From: Pelecanus crispus
Taxonomy: Eukaryota; Chordata; Aves; Pelecaniformes; Pelecanidae
Assembly (NCBI RefSeq): GCF_030463565.1
Contig: NC_134644.1
Location: forward strand, 128,771,388-128,835,387
Length of the DNA stretch: 64,000 nucleotides
Reading direction: 5' to 3'
Shown here piece after piece: positions 48,705 to 61,747 of the stretch. Under the pieces are notes generated by a model. The model saw only the letters and a program-made list of their open reading frames with translations, made no database searches and had not been told where the DNA came from. The position numbers were made by a program, and so were the translations under genes. Numbering within the stretch: position 1 is the stretch's first letter; the number at the start of each line of letters is the position of its first letter.

Positions 48705-51700
48705 GTAAGTGCGTGGGGCAGCTTGCTGCGTGCTGGAGGACAGCAGAGACCTTCCCCTCTGCTGCTGACCTCAGTACTCAAAAATATATGTGGCATATCT
48801 GCCACAAAATGTAGCTTTCTACATTTTGTTAGCTTAGTTATCTTAGATTAGTGGATCAGTGAGTGTCTATTCTGTTTATTTATCAATTGCATATTTATTT
48901 GTTCAAAGGATTTAAACTCATGACTTATTTTCTACATCTATCCAACTCTTGGCATCTCAGTGGCATGCACTGTATTTGCACTGCTAACAGATGGGACACT
49001 TATCTTTGTGCTCCAAAATGAACAGATGATGTCACTCCATAGAATTAGCATCTCTATTTCAGTATAAACTAATCACTTTGCTGTGGTAACAGAAGGTGAG
49101 AGGTGCTGGGTTTGCTTCAGTGTTACTTTTCTGTTTCGTCCTGAGGCCTTAGGACCTTCTGTAACCCCTGCTGCTCAAAATGATAGTAGTGCTACAAGGC
49201 TGGTTCACCACCTGTATTGCCTATTCATTTAGCATTATGTATTACTTGCACACTGGGCCCCAGACAAACTCTGTGTTTGGATGTTCTTGTGATTTCTTGC
49301 GTTGACTTCAAGAACCTGGTCTTTCCTTTTCTCAAGGTCTGTTTGGAAGTTCCCAGGACCCCAGAGATTTCTGATAGTGAAGATCTCTCTTCTCCTGAGT
49401 TCCAGCTCCTTTGCATTCAGACTAGTACTCTGCTTCTAGCTCTGTTAAGCTTGATAAAGACATTCTGCACTATCTTCTCCTATCGCCTTAGACAATAACT
49501 GCTGCCAGCTGCAGGCCTGATGTCTGAAAGTACTGTTCTGTCTTTATCTGTTATTGCTGGAATAGCTTTGAGGGCAGGCTGATGTCTGGAGACATTTTTT
49601 TTCTTCAGTGGTACCTGGCAAAAGGCGTAGCACAGATTGTCAGGGGCTGGGTGATTCAGCATGCCAGAACCTATTTTCATTATTGCAAACAGAGACCTTT
49701 TTAGTCCCAGACAAATCAAGCAGTATATCTTCAGGATTACCACATAGTGACTCCTCTGCAGGGCTCTGTTCCCTGATGGGAGGTTTCCCAAACATCCAAC
49801 ACATTCTTGCGGACTTTTTACCACTGTAAAAATGCTAAAGGCTGCAAAAATGAAAAGGCACAGCTGCCAACTCTGGTTTCTATGAGTGTGAGGGTGTCTG
49901 GGCTTTCTGCTCTCCCCAGTTCCTTCTTCAGCAGCTCTACCAGGCCTGAGGGATGTCTGCACTTAGGGTTTCTTAACTAGCTCCTGTGAGAGCCTTCACC
50001 TGACTACAGCATATCCTGGAGGAGTCGATCTCCTTACAGTATGCCTCTGTTAGGCTGCTAGAGAGGGCACAGAGTGACAATTATCTTCTTCTTTCATGGT
50101 GGGAACAGTCAGACATCATATTTCAACCAAACTGGTGGCTTGCTTCAGTAATGATCTCTGGCAATGGTACCACCTTTGCATCAACTGCTGTACATTTCAA
50201 GTGAAAGTAGTGTTGTTTGGTTTGTTTGTTTTTTTTTTTTTTTTAATTTCTGTGTTAACAGTCCATGTCTGCCTGCTGCCTTCAAAACTGTTTTACTGCA
50301 TATTGCCAGCACTCAGCCACACTTCTTCACCCTCATGTGCTGCCTTCCTGGTGTCAGTGGGACTGAGCTGCAGCTGTCTCTGCACATTGGCTAGAACTGG
50401 ATCTGTCATTAATCCCAAAGTCCAATTATAGCTATGGTAGTATGGCTGATTTTTGAATCAGCTGAATTTTTGCTGTGTGTCTCTCTGACTTTCTTTTCCA
50501 TGGTCCTGACTGTTTCCTCTGCAACAGTGGCTGTCATTGCTCATGTACTTTTCCTGTTCTTCCTGTTTAGAAACACTTATGCAGGATTAGTGTTTCCTTC
50601 AGTAATTGTCTCTGCAAGGTGGTATGAAGTGCACCAGGAATGACTGTCTCTAGGGAGATAATTTTTATGACTCCAATGCTACATGAAGATGCCAGCGATG
50701 TCAATTTTGTAGTACAAGTATCTCATTTTGTTTCCTTTTTGGGGATATAAAAGCAGTGTTTCTCTATATTCTTTTCTGTTTGATACTGCTGATTCTGCCA
50801 CAAAGCTGTGACCTTGTAGTGTGGTCTCACCAGCATCTCACCAACCTTCCCCACAGAGGCTGTTGAGGATTTACCCTCATTCCCTCACCTCTGCATGCCT
50901 GTGCTTGTGGGTAGCATGTATCAAGAAACCTGGCTTCATACTGTACTGCCTTTTCCTCTAGTTCTTGCTTGTGCTTTAGTTCTGAGTTACATCTTTTAGC
51001 TTCGATGCTATAAGAGACAGAGAGAGAGAGACCTTTCCTGGACTGACCACTGCCATGAGAGTTTATGGATAATTTGCTGGATAATAACACTGTGAAGACT
51101 GCATCACCACAGATAAATTATATATGCATAGATATAGATATAGATATATAGGTTACTACATGGAAGAGGTTAGAGAGTGCCTTGAGGCTCAGCATCACAG
51201 CTGACTCACGTCTTCATGTGTAAACTGATCTTTTTTCTGTAAAACAGGGTGGCTACAGCTAAACTGCCTATTAGAAACAGTCTCGTAAAATGCTGAATGA
51301 TGCCTAGGCCTTAGCTGGGAGGATGCTAATGCTTACAGTCCAAAACCATGCTAGGAAAACACTTAAAATGAAGCAGTGTAGACATTTGTAATCCTGTGCC
51401 TTGGCTCTGCTTCATCTGTTAATCCAGGCATAGCTCATATTCCTGAAATCAGGCTGATTCTTCACTGAAGGAAATATTTGCCAAGATGTTGAATGTTGAT
51501 ATTAAAACAGGACAAATCTTCGCTCTAGTGCCTTGTCTACACCTTTCTTTGTAACAGTTATTTTCCTCCTAACAAGTTATATGCATTATACTGTGTATTT
51601 TATCCTGACATGTATCTGTCCAGGGGAAAAAAAGAAGAAAAAATTGATGTATTTTACTCAAATTATGCTGTAATTTTATTATGTGTAATTTCAAAACTTC

Positions 51701-54573
51701 TAAATCAGCCAGTGAATTTCTCAAATTCAGGTAATAGATTTTTCCACCGCTACCCATGCTCTTTAAAACTTCATGTCAGCTTCATTTACTCATTATAAAG
51801 CATCTGCCTCAGTTTATTTTCTATCAGTTTCATCCTAGTCTCTTATCCATTTCTATCCTCTTATCCACGCAGCTATTTAAAAAGCTCTAGGTACTTAGTA
51901 AATGACTTCAAGAAGACTTGACATATTCATGACATCTGGGAAACAATTATTGTTGATCCCAAATATCTCACTGTTCCTCACGGAAGACATGATAGAGGCA
52001 GGTGATAAGATGAAAATGCTGAATCCCATATTATAAGCATCACCAGGAAGAAAAATGAGTAACCAGTATGACCACCTGACATCTTCTGAAGTGGAAGGAA
52101 TGAAGACTTGCAAGAGCAGGTGGTTCATTGCAAGATCATAATTAACAAGCATTCTGTAGCTAGTCCTATTTCAGTAAAGAAAACAGAATTGTTGTGGGGA
52201 CACTGTATATGTGATAATCTATATTGCAAGTGGAGACATGTTTGAACCTCAGAAGAATCACATCCTTAAAACTCTAAAGATCACCTTATATCCTTTTCAC
52301 TCAAGATAGAGCAGGAGTCCAAACAGCAGGATTTCAAGATGAAAGGTAACTCTATGGTTAAGGCTTGATTCACTTCATTCTGAGAAACATGTTTCATGTT
52401 TCTTCATCCTGAGAAACATGTCCCAGTTTTGCAGCAGATTACTACCGTTTGTGTTTCAACTGTTGTTTCTCATTTCTAAAATGGGGCTTCTGGCATTTCC
52501 CTGTCTTCTAAAAAGGTCTCAGGACTACTACTTTAAAGCACAGGCAATATTAATGAGGAGATTAGTAGTGACTTGGAGTGGATTGAAGTCTGGAAGAAAA
52601 TTCAGAGCCAGAAGAGGCCAATGACAAGGGAATGGAGGGATTAGGAGGAGGGCGACACAGCACCCTAAAATTCCTTCAAGGCTGCATCATTTCCCACCCC
52701 AGAAGCAAAAGGTGGTGCCACGTTCCTGTGCACTTGTCCTTCCTCAGTTCAGCCATTCTGCTCCTGTACCTTTTGTGCACATGTCCTTATCATTTTGCAG
52801 AGTAAATCTCTGAGGTACCATTTTGAGAGATTGTGTGCTGGACAAAAAAATCTCAAGCTGGAGCTGAGGCTTTTCATTTCTCTGCCTCCTGGTGAAGCAG
52901 AGATATGAATGAATTGCTCCTGTCATGTGTTATTGCATAATTCATAAGTTGAAATAACTATGAAATGCTTTGCTGAAATTTTAAAGATCAGCAGAGAAAA
53001 TGTGCATTGCAAAATCCAGTTTAGAGCATTGGCAAACAGAGAATATAGAAGAGAGGCCTTCAGGGCCTTTAAGAAGATTGCTTTTCACTTTCTTTTCCTT
53101 TATTGCAGTTTTGTTTCCTCATTAATTACTCCTAAGAAATGAGTCAATATTTATGTGGGTGATAACACTAGCTATACTAGCTGCTAGAAATTGCTCATTT
53201 CAGGCAATTACCTGTTTTGAAATTGCCTAATCCCCAATTTATTTATCCTCATGCAGAGTAGATTGCTTTGACATGAAGTTCAAGCTTTTTCAGTGACTTG
53301 AGCAGGCTGCAGAAGCTGCTCCTCAAGGACATGAAAGGTGACTTTGCCTTAAGTTTAACTTGATTTGTGCCCCCATCAGCAGTGACTGCCAAATTACCTA
53401 CATTCCAAGTGGTGATTTTACTCACTCGATCACTTTTCCTTATGGAATGACATGTGGTACCCAAAAATAACCTTGGGGTCTAAGGCAGTTTAAAATAAAA
53501 AACTAATAAAATGATCTAACACTAAACCATATTTAAAGCCTACTGAAAGTCAGACTGAATGGTATAGCATGTAAAAGCAAATATCTGCTGTTCTGTGCAG
53601 CTCCCAGCTACCACATGGGTTTGATGTACAGATCAGTTATTGCTTTACAGTTATTGTTTGGTCATGCAGCCTTTTTTGGTGGGATTCTTTGTGAAATGTA
53701 TGATGATAAGAAAGTTTCATGTAGGAGAGTCAGATGAGAGAAGCATACTTGTGAGAAGAAAGCATGAGCAATCCAAATAAATGTCAGGTATTGATCTCAG
53801 ATCACGCAAAGCCTTTGAAAAATACGGAGTCTCTTTCAGGTGACAGAGAAGTCGTTTCAATTCTACTAATTCTACTTTACTGACCTGTAAGTGCCAGCAT
53901 AGTGCTGTGCTAGCTGACAGGACTATTCACCTCCTGAATTGCTTTAGAAGCAGTGTTTCAACTCCTTCAGATTCTCCCCGAACATCACACTTCTTCAAAA
54001 ATTCCTTTTTATTCAAGCATCTTTGCTAAGAATTTTCCATAGCTTCTCTACCCTAAACTGTCATACACCACTTTTTTTATGCATTTCCTTGGTTCTTTAC
54101 ATTTTTTTCTTCCAGGAATTGTTACAAGTTTTCACTTATGAAAAAGATGACAAATGAATGTGCTGCACTGTGCAAATTACTAAAACCTGTCCTAACAACT
54201 TAGGTGACCTTCCTTTGCCAGAGTAGCCAGGTATATCTGCAATGTGATGGGAGAAGGATGCAGCAGGACAGCTTAGGGCTATTTTGCTTATGCCTGGCAA
54301 TAATGTCGAACATGTGCAGTAAATGACTAAATCTGGCATTTCTGAGAAGTATGGTGCATTACCGTGCCAGCATAGCCCAGCTGATCTGCACGTGCACTGC
54401 AGAAATATCCAGGACTGGGAGATGTATTGTGCAATTTGTCCTTCACCAGCCTGGAGGTCACTGATAAACACAGAGTCCTCACATTTCATCCAGACAGAGC
54501 TTCCTTTTGAGAAAAGAGGCTGTATCTGAGAGGAGCCAGTGACATCTGGTAGGCAGGGCTGGGAAGTCAGCTA

Positions 54574-54634
54574 CCTCCATTTTAGTGATGGAGTACTGAG
54601 GCACAGGGGAGCTAAAAAACACACTCAAAGCCAT
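54574..54634 (-). repeat. MIR-like remnant
   Basis: 'ctccattttagtgatggag' followed by 'tactgaggcacaggggagct' and 'cactcaaagccatc' matches the reverse complement of the MIR conserved block in order. Confidence 0.45.
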
Positions 54635-55389
54635 CAAAAAAAACTGTGTAGGAGTGGAGCAGGTCTACTGAGAACAAGAGTGATTTTGGAATAATCTCTC
54701 CTTTTCTTAGCATTACTTTCAAGCCATTGCTGAAAGAAGGCGATTCCATCAGCAAGCCTTTGGTCTGTGAGCAAGGGGAAAGTCCCCAAGTACAAAGACA
54801 GCTGAGATGGGCAGTGACTGAATAGCACATTTTGCTGTGAATCACATAATCAAGTTATTTCTCCAGATACGTGCAGTGTCAACTGACATTATACCTCATG
54901 TCTTGTTAAAATCTAGAGAAGTAAGCTACCTGGAGAATTTGAGTAATGTTCAAGAAGACATAATAATGCAAAAGATCAAGGGGATTCACTGTTAAGTACT
55001 GTCAGGGATGTTAAAAAAATTACCAGTGAAAAAGAAAAAATGAATCAATGATGAATAATCATGTACTATATCAGGTAAGTCAAGCCATTGTCTCTGCAGT
55101 AATTAACTGCTCCAATGATATGGGCTGGCAATGTAATGAGGAAGCAGCAGTGAACACGCACTAATTACATTTGCTTTCAAATTCAACAGAAGCTGAACAG
55201 CTGTTTGGTGCAGTAGGTAAATTAAGTGCACTAGTCAGATCCAATTCTGAAGTGAATCCTTGACGTCACTCAGTGATTAATGTGTAGGCTGAACGTTTAA
55301 GGGCATGATTCAGCTAAAAATACTGTCCCTCTGTGTCTTATTACCTCTTGCTGCCTTGATCACACCTTCCCTCTACAAAAACCCATTTG

Positions 55390-55391
<2 letters not shown>

Positions 55392-55425
<34 letters not shown>
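55392..55425. repeat. (GT)17 microsatellite
   Basis: Uninterrupted GT dinucleotides. Confidence 0.97.
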
Positions 55426-55427
<2 letters not shown>

Positions 55428-58400
55428 GGGGTAAGGAAGAAGCAGCTGAGGAAAGTGGCTTCTGTTGTTCTCCTTGCAGAATTTTTTTGTCAGATACTCA
55501 TTTGTGGGGAGCAGAAGGAGAGAACAGGATTTGTCCTCTCCTCCTGAGAAAACAGCTGCGGGGACAGTTTGTAAGGCTTGCAGTTATAGCCTGTACCTGG
55601 AGCCTACTGGATTGGTGGTAAACTAGGGCACTCATCAGAGGAAAGAGCTGTGCCAGTTCATTGGATCACCTTAAAAGGCATTATAAGCAGGAAAGGAAAA
55701 TTTTAACTGTGTTACGTTAACACATCAACTCCTCAGGGATTGACTGAGTGGCTCCATGGCCTACACTGTTGCACCTTCCTAGCTTTTCTATTACATAGCC
55801 AACCCTTACACTAAGGACTGGGACCCCGGGCTAGAGTAATAAAATTGTAATAATACAAGCTTTTTGTGCTGTGTTCCTGCTATGTCTGACAAATGCATTC
55901 CGTATTCTGGTATTGCATGCTTTTCCTCCCCAGCTTGTAATGAGACATTGATGGTGTTTCATTTCTGCTGATTTATTCCATGCTCCACAAAAAATCCTGA
56001 TCTTAGGGTGTGATGTGGAAGAGGTTGGTACTGGTCAGTAAGAGCTGAAGAATCACCGCAGCTGTTTCTTTTCCATGCAAAGGTTGACACGACAGTCAGA
56101 AATCAAAATAAAACACATTTACTCTCAGCCAAGTGCCATGTTACAGAGAAACAACTATGATTTATTTATTTATTTAAGGCCTTTAGGTATTTAAATTCAC
56201 CTTCTCATAATGTATGAAGGCTGTTTTGCTGCTTCTACTTTTTGAAACCTAAAGTAAACCTGTAGAAAAATACTGAGTGTAATGAATGGGATAATCTATT
56301 ATCATTGTCTTATCAAAGGGACTTTCCTGGTGAGTGACATGTGACAAGTCATTGCCTTTTGTAATCTGAAGCTTAGGTCTTGGACTTTCTCCATGCCTTG
56401 AGCAGCAAGTGCATTTCCTGTATGAGTTTACTTCAGTCAGTGCCCTGTTCTGTCTGACACAGTTATCTGACACTTTGATCACTTAAAATATTATTTTTAA
56501 AAGGAAAGAAGAATCTGTCTGTTTGGTCAATGTTGTTTTTGAAAATGAATTAGTCATGTACAGAGATTCTTGTCTCAGACTGGCACAGGGAATATTGAAG
56601 AAATCACATTCAACATTCTTGTCTGGATGCCACTTCCCTCAGAGTTCATCAGCAGTCCTGCTCTGAAGCATGACTATGATTTAGGTGCATTTGTTAGCTG
56701 CATACAGATGAGAATTAGTTTTAGGATTACTAATGAGTCTACAAAGACAGAATCATGTCAGTGAAAGACAGAAAACAGCCTGTCATCCTCCTTTCAATGA
56801 AAGATTATATGGTTTCCAGAAATTAAGTAACTTGGGTGAGTCATGTAATCAAGACTCACAGGGTCAGATGCAAATTTATGGTCCCTAAGTCCTCTCTAAA
56901 TGCAAATGGTGGGGCTAGAATCAGTGCTTTGCTAAAGAATCAGGTATAGGCAATTTCAGCATGGACTGAAATAGGCTTAGTTAAAACACTCTTAGTGGAG
57001 TCAAGCTATGTCTTTAAAACTGATCTCCTTGTCATAAAATTATAGTTTCTCTACGTAATGTCGTTGAAGCACAGAAAGCCAGGAATAAAGAAGTCACTAC
57101 ACTCAAACCTTCCTAGATCTCCCTTTTCTGGAACTACAACATGAGTACAGAAGAAAAGGTTATACAAACTTGCTCAATAAAACCCATGTTGTAGTCAAGA
57201 TATAAAAATGTGGTCTGCTAGGCATCACTGAACCAAATCACACACATCTCAGAAAATAACTTCTAGTCGCTTTGCAGAGCTCCTTGAAAGTTAAACTGAA
57301 GGTCTACAGAATTGATCACCAAGCATAATCAAACACAGCAAAAGCCAGCAACCACCCCCTTCTGTGCTAAAATGCAACTATATTGTGGTAAACTGCCTCT
57401 CAGAGGTGTTCACGTGTAGATACGTGTTTGGGTGGTCACGATCCTCGTGTTGGGATTTCCACCTGAAAGCCAATCCTTCACTGAAGGAGAGGAAGACAGT
57501 ACCTCCAGCTACACCTGGCCCTGCCAAAGTACACTACTTCCGTCACTCATAATCTATGACATTGACACACTGGGAGGAATACTGGCAAGACAGATAGCCT
57601 AAAGCCAAGAAGAATGTGTGTGGAGGGTGTAGAGGGAGACTAGAAGGGAGAAGTACCTTCTTTTGCTTCCTTTACAGTTAGATAATTCACTCCATCATTT
57701 TTTATTAAATCATCTTTGGATCAGTTACCTTTCAAGTCTGCCTTAGAAATATTTGTGTTATGTGGTTTCTCATTCCTCATCTATTACTATGTCTCAAAGT
57801 ATTATGAAGAAGGCATTCACCTAAATTGGTATAAAGCGTATGGATAGTATCATACATTACTTATCATATTATTCAATAGTGAGAAAGAATAACATCACTA
57901 TGCCAAAAGAAAAGGCTTTACTTACATCTCAAAAATCCTTCCTTTAATCTTGCCATGTCAACATTAATCATTAGGAGGAAAGGATTTCATGGAGATCAGG
58001 ACATAACACCTACAGCTTTGCATTGATGTGCACAGACAAGATGGAGACCAAGAGAAAACAAATAGAATTTAAGGAAAAGCACGTAGCATATCTAAGACAG
58101 GAGAAATCCCCGTGCTTAACTTCCTTCTCAATGGCTGGTCTTTTCTTAAGGATGCTAACACACAGTTTGTGAGGGGAAATGGCTATATCATATTGTCAAA
58201 ATAACAGCTGTGCAGTAAGCTCTATTTGCATATACATACATATAATATCCTACTCTCTTATGTTGAAAACTACTGGTGTATTTTCACCCATTTGTATAAT
58301 GTTTACCTGTTGAAGTCTACTACTAAAACTACTGCTACATCCAGCAATTTCTAAGTTACACTGTAGATTCTCATTAGATTTGAAATGTACATGAAAGGCT

Positions 58401-60467
58401 TGATATTTTGTCTTAAAATGCAAGGTAAATATTAGCTAAATGGCAAAAAAAATCTTTTTTGAAATGGCTAAAATATCCTCACGTATAAAGGTATCCCCTT
58501 CTCCCTCCCCACAAAAAATGCTTTGAGAATGAAGCTGAAAAAATGAGAATCTGAAAGGAACTGAAAATCGACTCTGGAAAAGACTGGGTGAAACAGAACA
58601 CAACAATACAAATGAATGGGGTGAGTAAAATCACATTGGAGGGAATGCAAATGAAATTAAAGGAAAACAGAATTGAACAAGATAGGGGACATGATGTCAA
58701 AGGAAATATAGAGTCAGAAAGATAAAGGAGACAGGCTGGAATAATAAGACAATGATTGAAAATGGAGCAATGTAGAAGGGTGTGAAAGGGAGCAATGACA
58801 AACTGTAAATGAAAAGGAAGGAGTGGGCAAAGAAATGTAGAGACGCTGATGTCTTACGTCACTAAAATGAGTAATTTCAACTGTGATGTAAAAAAGTCCA
58901 TACATGTATACTACTGGAGGAAAGTATGAAATGGACATTGCAATAAAATAACTGTGTTTGGAATGGTGACCTTCTAATTTGTGTCTTCAGAAAGACATAG
59001 AAAGACAAATGTAAACAAATTAAACAGACCTGTAAGTTTCTCTTCCATGAGTATAGTTAAGATATGATAAACTTCTGTTTGCATATGATTTTGGCAATAG
59101 GACCTTTGTTAGTAGCCATTATATGTGAAATTTTAAAAGAGAAAAAAAACATAGCATATCACATTGTTAATCATTTAACTTCATATTAATTGTGCCTCTC
59201 AGCTTTTAAGTTATGTGAAATGAACTTTGCAGTCCCAGGGTACTCGGGCATGGATAAATTCCAAATCATATAATGTCTGTGCGACTGTGACAACTCATCC
59301 CACTTGGGAAATCCAGCCTTTATCAGACCTAAGAGTGTAATAAAAGAGGGAAAGAGACTAGATCTAAGCTGCTGTAGCAGAGTGGTGTATTGGATGAATC
59401 TCATAAAATATAGCCAAACTGTCTAGGACTGGCAGTTCTTTTGTGACTTCTTCACTCTAAGCTCTGAGAATCATCAAAATTACTCCCTAAAATTTCCAAC
59501 AAAGACCCACATGTGTCTATCTTGTATGACTAAGAAGAAAAAAAAGGCAGGAAAAGATTTTTTTCTGAAAATGGAGTCTCATTAGCAAAAACACAATGAA
59601 ACAAAGAATATGCTGTTGCAACAGATTTTTTTCCTGTTAAAGGGTTGGAATATTGCTTTTAGGGTTATGTAAGTGAGATATGGCAATATCTGCCAGCATA
59701 TGACTATCTTGTGATTCTGATAGCCAGCAACTTCTGCCTAAACTTTGGAAAATCACTTAATCTTTAGTATGGTTTTATATGTCCAAAGAGACTTATGATT
59801 CATATTTCATCCATTACCATCGATATACAGAAGTGATGCGCTTTGCTTTTTCATTCACATTGTCATACTTTCCATGTATTCACTATAGAAAAGTAACTTT
59901 CTGTTTGGAAGCCTTTCATACTAGAGCAAAGCATCAAAGAGATCCAAAACAAATGTGCAATTTTTAGAGAGAGTGTAGTATTTACATTTCTGTCTGTAAC
60001 ATCAGCCACCTTGATTTCCTTATACTTTTGCTTTTCAAGAGATAGTGAGATCAATTCTTTACATTTTAAGCTGCATTCAAAAAAGAGAGAAATATTGTTC
60101 ATAGACCAGTCACATATTTATATATAAAACCGAGCAAATGTCCTGCTATAAAACTAGTAAAAGAATGATGAAGAAATAAAGCTTTCTAAGCTACTCAACA
60201 ACATTTATATGATTAAAATCCATAATCTGTCAAATTCCCTTATGAAGTTTTGCCGTAGTTTTTTAGAGAGATGACTAAAACTTACATTTGCTCACTGCCT
60301 GCCTATGTGACTTTCTGCTTTGAGAAAAAACAGGTGTATCTTCTGTTAATATAAAAACCCCCAGATATAAGTGTCCATCAGTTTACATTATCACTGCAAC
60401 ATTATCCCAAATTCTGAAGGAAAAAAAAGTTGTATAATGTACATAGGTATACTATAACTATAGTGTG

Positions 60468-60546
60468 CTATAGTATGGTATGGTATGGCATGGCATGGCA
60501 TGGCATGGTATGGTATAGTATAGTGTAGTATAGTATAGTATAGTAT
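60468..60546. repeat. Pentanucleotide array (ATGGT/ATGGC/ATAGT)
   Basis: About 15 units of a 5-bp repeat with three successive variants in blocks: TATGG, then CATGG, then TATAG. Confidence 0.95.
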
Positions 60547-61136
60547 AACTATAACTTCTCATACTTTAAGTTGCCAGAAACAGTAATTTAAAGATCGATA
60601 TTTTGCTTAACTATTTTTTTTTAATCTTTCAAAAAAATTTTTAAGCTTCCATTGTGATACACTGAAATTTAGGTTGGCTGCCAATCTTTTGTGAGGTTAT
60701 ACCAGTATACCTCTGGATAAGATTGAGGAAATGCAATATAACACTCAAATGCTTTTTCTGTTTTAAGAGTGATTCTCTTATTTCATGAGAGAAGAATGTA
60801 GGACTTACAGAAAGGGGCCTTGCCAATTAGTGCCTTTAAGCATAGATGCAATTTATTTTTGAGATTCCAATATCATTGGCAATGGTAGCAAGTAAAGTGG
60901 CACTTGCTGTCTGTTCCCACTCATGCTTGCTGCCAGGGCCTCTAAAAGGGGTGTTATCAAAGGGCAAGTTAGACTTGGTTAAGGTACATATTGTGGTCAC
61001 ATACATGGAGCCTAAGACTTTCCTTCCATCTTCATGAGAGTATTCTATGAATTTTGTAATATTTTACACAGCTTTTTCAATTAAGGGAGGGACCAGTCTT
61101 CAGGTTGTGTGTAGTGGCATCAGAATCATACACTAC

Positions 61137-61747
61137 TGTGGTGGGTTTGACCTTGGCTGGATGCCAGGTGCCACCAAGCCACTCTATCGCTCCCCTCCTC
61201 AGCAGGACAAGTGGGGAGAAAATGAGATGGGGAAAAAAAAAACCAAACCAAAAACCTCGTGGGTCAAGATAAAGACAGTTTAATTAAAGAAAAAAAAAAA
61301 AGCAAAACCAACAGCTGCACACAGAAACAAAAAAAGGAAACAAAGATTTTATTCTCTACTTTCCATCAGCAGGAGATGTCCAACCACTTCCTGGGAAGCA
61401 GGGCTTTGGTACTTATAGTGGTTGCTCCAGAAGACAAACATAAATAACAAATGCCCACCCTTCCTCCTCCTTTCTCTTACCTTTTATTGCTGAGCCGACG
61501 TCATATGTTATGGAATATCCCTTTGGTCAGTTTGGGTCAGCCATCCTGGCTATGTTCCCTCTCACCCCCAGCCTACTCGTGAGGGGGGGAGATGTTGGGG
61601 AGACAGCCTTGGTGCTGTGCCAGCACTGCTCAGCAGTAGCCAAAACACTGGTGCATTGTCAACACCTTTCTAGCTACCAATACAAAGCACAGCACTATGA
61701 GGGCTGCTATGGGGAACATTAACACCATCTCAGCCAGACCCAGTACA
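61137..61747 (-). mobile_element. Solo LTR, ERVL-like (copy B), inverted relative to copy A
   Basis: A 611-bp element. On the plus strand it runs from TGTGGTGGG to CAGTACA, so in its own orientation it begins TGTACTGGG and ends CCACCACA. Read on the minus strand it aligns with copy A along its length: 'ctactgctgagcagtgct', 'ccaaactgaccaaagggat' followed by 'attccata', a TATA-like CAATAAAAG (61489-61481), ATTAAA (61284-61279) and 'ctgtctttatcttgaccc'. Flanks ACTAC and GCTAC fit a 5-bp target duplication with one change. It carries A-rich insertions near 61230 and 61290 and is diverged from copy A, so they are different subfamilies. Confidence 0.82.

Larger units (their letters stand above)
47454..61136. 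other. Distal 5' flank, intergenic
   Basis: Two MIR-like remnants, a (GT)17 and a pentanucleotide array, and the candidate exon at 48.6 kb. Otherwise unique AT-rich sequence with no recognisable gene. Confidence 0.55.

Noticed and set aside
48804..48829. 11-bp hairpin with CTTT loop
   Set aside because: Short enough to occur by chance; no other support.
49480..49962. 160-codon open frame on the minus strand
   Set aside because: No recognisable motif, no neighbouring exon signals, and composition like random intergenic sequence.
50815..50860. 'gtgtggtctcaccagc' resembling a CR1 segment
   Set aside because: Only about 16 nt match and the flanks do not continue as CR1.
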